Part shown: one piece after another, positions 7,925-11,150 of the stretch
Position numbering within the stretch: the stretch's first letter is position 1
Layout: every line of letters starts with the position of its first letter
Assembly: GCA_028680875.1 (NCBI GenBank)
Contig: JAQUJQ010000036.1
Span: 1 to 11,150, forward strand
Reading direction: 5' to 3'
DNA: 11,150 bases
DNA from: Eubacteriales bacterium
GTDB taxonomy: Bacteria > Bacillota > Clostridia > Peptostreptococcales > Anaerovoracaceae
The notes under the pieces: model-generated
Seen by the model: the letters and a program-made list of their open reading frames with translations, nothing else
What the model was told of the DNA's origin: nothing
Database searches by the model: none
Position numbers and translations under genes: made by a program

Positions 7925-7962
7925 TAAGAGAATTGCTAATTGTTACACAGAAAGGATCGATT

Positions 7963-10900
7963 ATGCTGAAATTATATTATGGCAGAGAAAGTGTTGATAA
8001 AGACTGTTTCCTGTTCGATAGAATTGCTAAAACCCTTTCTGACATAAAGAAGGGAAAAGACCCTAAACAAGTTATTTTATTGGTTCCCGATCAATTTACT
8101 CTGCAAGCAGAGAGGAATGCCTTTGCTTATTTAAAGGTAAAAGGTCTTATGGACCTGGAGGTCCTTTCTTTTAATAGGTTGGGTGAAAAGGTTTTGGATG
8201 AGACAGGCGGAAAGATCAGAGTCCCTATCGATAAGATCGGCCGCCATATGCTTCTTTCACAAATAGTATCTGATGAAAATGATAAACTGCAAGTATTTCG
8301 AGGAATGGGACGTTCTCATTCCTTTATCGATATGGCCAATAATTTGATTTCGGAAATGAAACAGTATAATACCGACATAGATAGTTTGACTGAAATAATC
8401 GATAACTTGGAAGAGAATACCTTACTTCAACGGAAGTTGAATGATATACATTGTATTTTTGAAAGATATGAAGAAAAAATCAAAGATAAGTATATTGACA
8501 CAGAGGATTATATCGACCTCTTTATATCACAAATCGGCAAATCTTCTCTGGTTCACCATGCGGAATTTTGGGTTTCAGGTTTTGATTATCTATCTCCCAA
8601 AATCATAAACATTTTAAAGGAGCTGATCAGGTTCAGTAAAGGAGTCAATGTGGTATTCACTGCAGATGATTTCTGCAGGGATAGGGAACTCTTCCAACTG
8701 ACCAGTAATATAATTGCCAAGCTAAAACAAACCGAACAAAATGATCCGGTTTACATACATTATTTATCGGAACCTCCGACGGTTGTTTCTTCTGAACTGG
8801 CCCATCTTGAGAGGGAACTCTTTGCCTTTCCATATAAAGAATATAAAGATGAGCAAGATGGGATTACTTTTTGCCGTGCGGCTAATGTTTACGGAGAAGT
8901 GGAAACTGCAGCCGCTTATATTACCCGTCTGGTACGGGAAAAAGGGCTTCGATATCGCGACATTGCAGTGATTTGCAATGATATGGAGGGAAGAGGGGCA
9001 ATCATAAAACGGATTTTTGAAGAATATGGGATCAGTTTCTTTTTGGATCAAAAGCGTAAAATTCTTCATAATCCGGCTGTCGTTTTTCTATTGGCACTTT
9101 TGGATGTTATCAAAGAAGGGTGGCTCTTTGAGGATGTATTTCAATTAGTTAAGACCGGTTTTTGTCCAATTGGACAAGATGATTCGGAAGATCTGGAGAA
9201 TTATACTGTACGCTATCGAATCCGTGGAAAGAGTCGCTGGTATAAGGAATTTAGTTACGGTATTAGAGCTTTGGAAGAAGGGCAATTGGAATGTCTAAAC
9301 CAATCAAGAGAGAATTTAGTAAATTTTATCAGTGAGTTTGAAAAAAAATTTATAAAAGCTGAAACTGTACGGGATAAAACAGGGGTACTGTGTGATTTTT
9401 TAAAGGATCAAGTAGAATTACCCGATAAAATTGAAGAGTTATCTCATCGTTTAAATGAAGAACAGGAATTCGAGGCTGCCTTAGAAATGGATCAAATCTG
9501 GGAAGGCATTGTAAATATATTGGATCAATTGACAGAATTAATTGGGGATGAAGTAATATCTACGGCAGACTACACGTCAATGTTACAAGCAGGTTTTGAA
9601 TCAGTAGAGCTGGGATTGATTCCCTCCACTATGGACCAGGTTGTGGTGGGAACTATGCAGAGGACCAGAGTAGGTAAGATAAAAGCATTGGTGGTTATCG
9701 GTGCCAATGATGGGATTTTGCCGGCGGAACCTACTGGAGATGACCTTCTAAGCCAAGATGAGCGGGCGCTTCTAATAAATCGGAATGTAGAAATTTGCAA
9801 GGACGATGATCTTCGTACGATGGAAGAGCGTCTGGCTATTTATAAAAATCTTTCCAAGCCGGAAAAATATCTTTGGGTAGGCTTTTCAGCTTCGGATCCG
9901 GAAGGAAAGGAACTTCGGCCATCAGTTATTTTCAATAAGCTGAGAATGCTATTTCCTCAGGTTCCCTTGGAAAAAGATATACGAAATCAAGAGGACCCTA
10001 TGGTTCTTATCGAAAGACCAAAAAGTACATTAAACCACATGACAGAAGCTCTTCAAAGGGCAGGCTCGGGGGAGGAAGAATTGCTTTCTCCATGGAAGGC
10101 GGCATATAATTGGTATTTTCGAAAAAAAGACCATAGGCTAACCATGCTTGTTCGAGGAATGAATTTTACCAATCGCATAGAAAAGCTGGAGGCAAATCTG
10201 GTAAAAAAATTGTTTCAGAAAACTGAAGGGAAGGATTTGACCCTCAGCCCATCTCGTTTAGAGAAGTTCGGTCGTTGTCCCTTTGCTCATTTTGTACTAT
10301 ATGGATTGGCTCCGGAAGAAAGACGGATCTTTGAAGTGGCAGGAAGGGAAGTTGGGGATGTCTATCACCAATGTCTCATGGGTCTTTCGGAGAATTTGAC
10401 TGTAGAAGGAATGGATATTACTGACGAAAAGTCTCCATGGATGAATCTTACCAAAGAACAATGCTTTGAACAAGTAGAGACACTAATTGATCAAATTGCA
10501 TCCGAGTACAAGGAAGGAATGCTTCTTCACGGGCAAGAAGAGCGATATCGTACCGGTCGTATGAAGGATGTATGCAGTAAGGCTGCCTGGGTTATGGTGG
10601 ATCATGTTCAACAAGGGCGTATTAAAAAAATATATTTTGAAGAAGGTTTTGGAACAGGTACCGGGAAAAAGTTCCCGCCTATTCAGGTAACTGTGGGAGA
10701 CCGGGTTTTATCCATCGAAGGAAAGATCGATCGGGTGGATGTACTGCCGGGAGGTTACGTAAAGGTGATTGATTATAAATCCGGACATGAGCGATTTGAT
10801 ATAGAGGAAGCTAAGGCAGGGTGGCGTCTTCAGCTAATGCTTTATCTGAAGGCCGCAATACATGGACTGGAGGAAAACGGAAAAGAAGTGAAACCTGCGG

Positions 10901-11150
10901 GAGTCTTTTATTTTGAAATTGCAGATCCTCTTATTGATGCTACTGCTTTGGATAAGGTAACGTTGCAGACAAAGTTGGAGACGGAAATCAGAAAGGCCTT
11001 TAAATTGGATGGAATATTATTAGATGACCAAAAGGCCATAGAAGGCATGGCCGGAGATTTTTCCGGATACTCGGAAATCCTTCCTATTCACAGGAACAAG
11101 GCCGGGGAGGTAAAGGGAACAACGGAAAGCAAGCTGCTTAGTGAAGAGGA
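7963..11150 (+). CDS. addB: AddB subunit of AddAB helicase-nuclease (3' truncated by window)
   Basis: AddAB is the Firmicutes counterpart of RecBCD: it resects double-strand ends, responds to Chi and prepares DNA for RecA. 1062 codons are open to the window edge; the family is about 1150 aa, so roughly 90 residues are missing. N-terminal AddB signatures include LLVPDQFTLQAERNAF and SFNRLGEKVLDETGG. The central region has VVGTMQRTRVGKIKALVVIG followed by ANDGILPA. The C-terminal RecB-family nuclease has GKIDRVD (D923, D926), IDYKSG (D937, K939) and QLMLY (Q957, Y961). C772 in GRCPFAHF is the first expected iron-sulfur ligand; the remaining C-terminal cysteines would lie beyond the window. The Walker A position at residues 7-14 reads GRESVDKD instead of a GxxGxGKT-type loop. 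AAAGGA (7951-7956) is 6 nt before the ATG. addA is expected just downstream but is not visible. Confidence 0.95.
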   Translation, partial: MLKLYYGRESVDKDCFLFDRIAKTLSDIKKGKDPKQVILLVPDQFTLQAERNAFAYLKVKGLMDLEVLSFNRLGEKVLDETGGKIRVPIDKIGRHMLLSQIVSDENDKLQVFRGMGRSHSFIDMANNLISEMKQYNTDIDSLTEIIDNLEENTLLQRKLNDIHCIFERYEEKIKDKYIDTEDYIDLFISQIGKSSLVHHAEFWVSGFDYLSPKIINILKELIRFSKGVNVVFTADDFCRDRELFQLTSNIIAKLKQTEQNDPVYIHYLSEPPTVVSSELAHLERELFAFPYKEYKDEQDGITFCRAANVYGEVETAAAYITRLVREKGLRYRDIAVICNDMEGRGAIIKRIFEEYGISFFLDQKRKILHNPAVVFLLALLDVIKEGWLFEDVFQLVKTGFCPIGQDDSEDLENYTVRYRIRGKSRWYKEFSYGIRALEEGQLECLNQSRENLVNFISEFEKKFIKAETVRDKTGVLCDFLKDQVELPDKIEELSHRLNEEQEFEAALEMDQIWEGIVNILDQLTELIGDEVISTADYTSMLQAGFESVELGLIPSTMDQVVVGTMQRTRVGKIKALVVIGANDGILPAEPTGDDLLSQDERALLINRNVEICKDDDLRTMEERLAIYKNLSKPEKYLWVGFSASDPEGKELRPSVIFNKLRMLFPQVPLEKDIRNQEDPMVLIERPKSTLNHMTEALQRAGSGEEELLSPWKAAYNWYFRKKDHRLTMLVRGMNFTNRIEKLEANLVKKLFQKTEGKDLTLSPSRLEKFGRCPFAHFVLYGLAPEERRIFEVAGREVGDVYHQCLMGLSENLTVEGMDITDEKSPWMNLTKEQCFEQVETLIDQIASEYKEGMLLHGQEERYRTGRMKDVCSKAAWVMVDHVQQGRIKKIYFEEGFGTGTGKKFPPIQVTVGDRVLSIEGKIDRVDVLPGGYVKVIDYKSGHERFDIEEAKAGWRLQLMLYLKAAIHGLEENGKEVKPAGVFYFEIADPLIDATALDKVTLQTKLETEIRKAFKLDGILLDDQKAIEGMAGDFSGYSEILPIHRNKAGEVKGTTESKLLSEE

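Noticed and set aside
8764..9069. 101-aa minus-strand and 76-aa plus-strand alternative frames inside the 5' half of addB.
   Set aside because: The addB frame is continuous across this region with family-typical sequence; these frames have no homology signal visible by eye.

Overview
This window looks like ordinary core chromosome of a Gram-positive bacterium of the Firmicutes, probably Clostridia and perhaps Peptococcaceae-like. That placement is inferred from three things: moderately AT-rich DNA, purine-rich Shine-Dalgarno sites, and an AddB-type (not RecB/RecC-type) recombination gene. SecA and release factor 2 also have the lengths and motifs usual in this phylum. The sequence does not identify the genus.

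Layout. Positions 1-233 are the last 76 codons of an aspartate kinase (its ACT domain). They are followed by a short hairpin terminator whose T-rich tail doubles as the -35 region of a new promoter with an extended -10. From there four genes run rightward with almost no spacing: secA (397-3006), prfB (3020-4121, expressed by a programmed +1 frameshift), tex (4122-6299, starting on the base after the prfB stop) and a PpaX-like HAD phosphatase (6315-6965). They form a probable operon joining protein export, translation termination, an RNA-binding transcription accessory factor and a small phosphatase. A leftward EamA-family transporter gene (6955-7845) converges on the operon and overlaps its last gene by 11 bp. 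It has its own promoter in the 117-bp divergent gap. Rightward from that gap runs addB (7963 to the window end), the AddB subunit of the AddAB helicase-nuclease, truncated by the window edge after 1062 codons.

How the genes relate. SecA drives post-translational export through SecYEG. RF2 terminates at UGA/UAA and should regulate itself through the in-frame UGA at codon 26 of its gene. Tex is an RNA-binding protein linked to transcription. AddB, with an AddA probably encoded just downstream, processes double-strand ends for recombination. The transporter and the phosphatase have unknown substrates.

No RNA genes, CRISPR arrays, insertion sequences, prophage genes or unusual repeats were seen, and no intergenic gap exceeds about 165 bp. 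I found no convincing new multi-gene system. The points most worth a second look are the prfB recoding site, whose Shine-Dalgarno-like element is non-canonical and which has a possible bypass start codon, and the degenerate Walker A motif of AddB.
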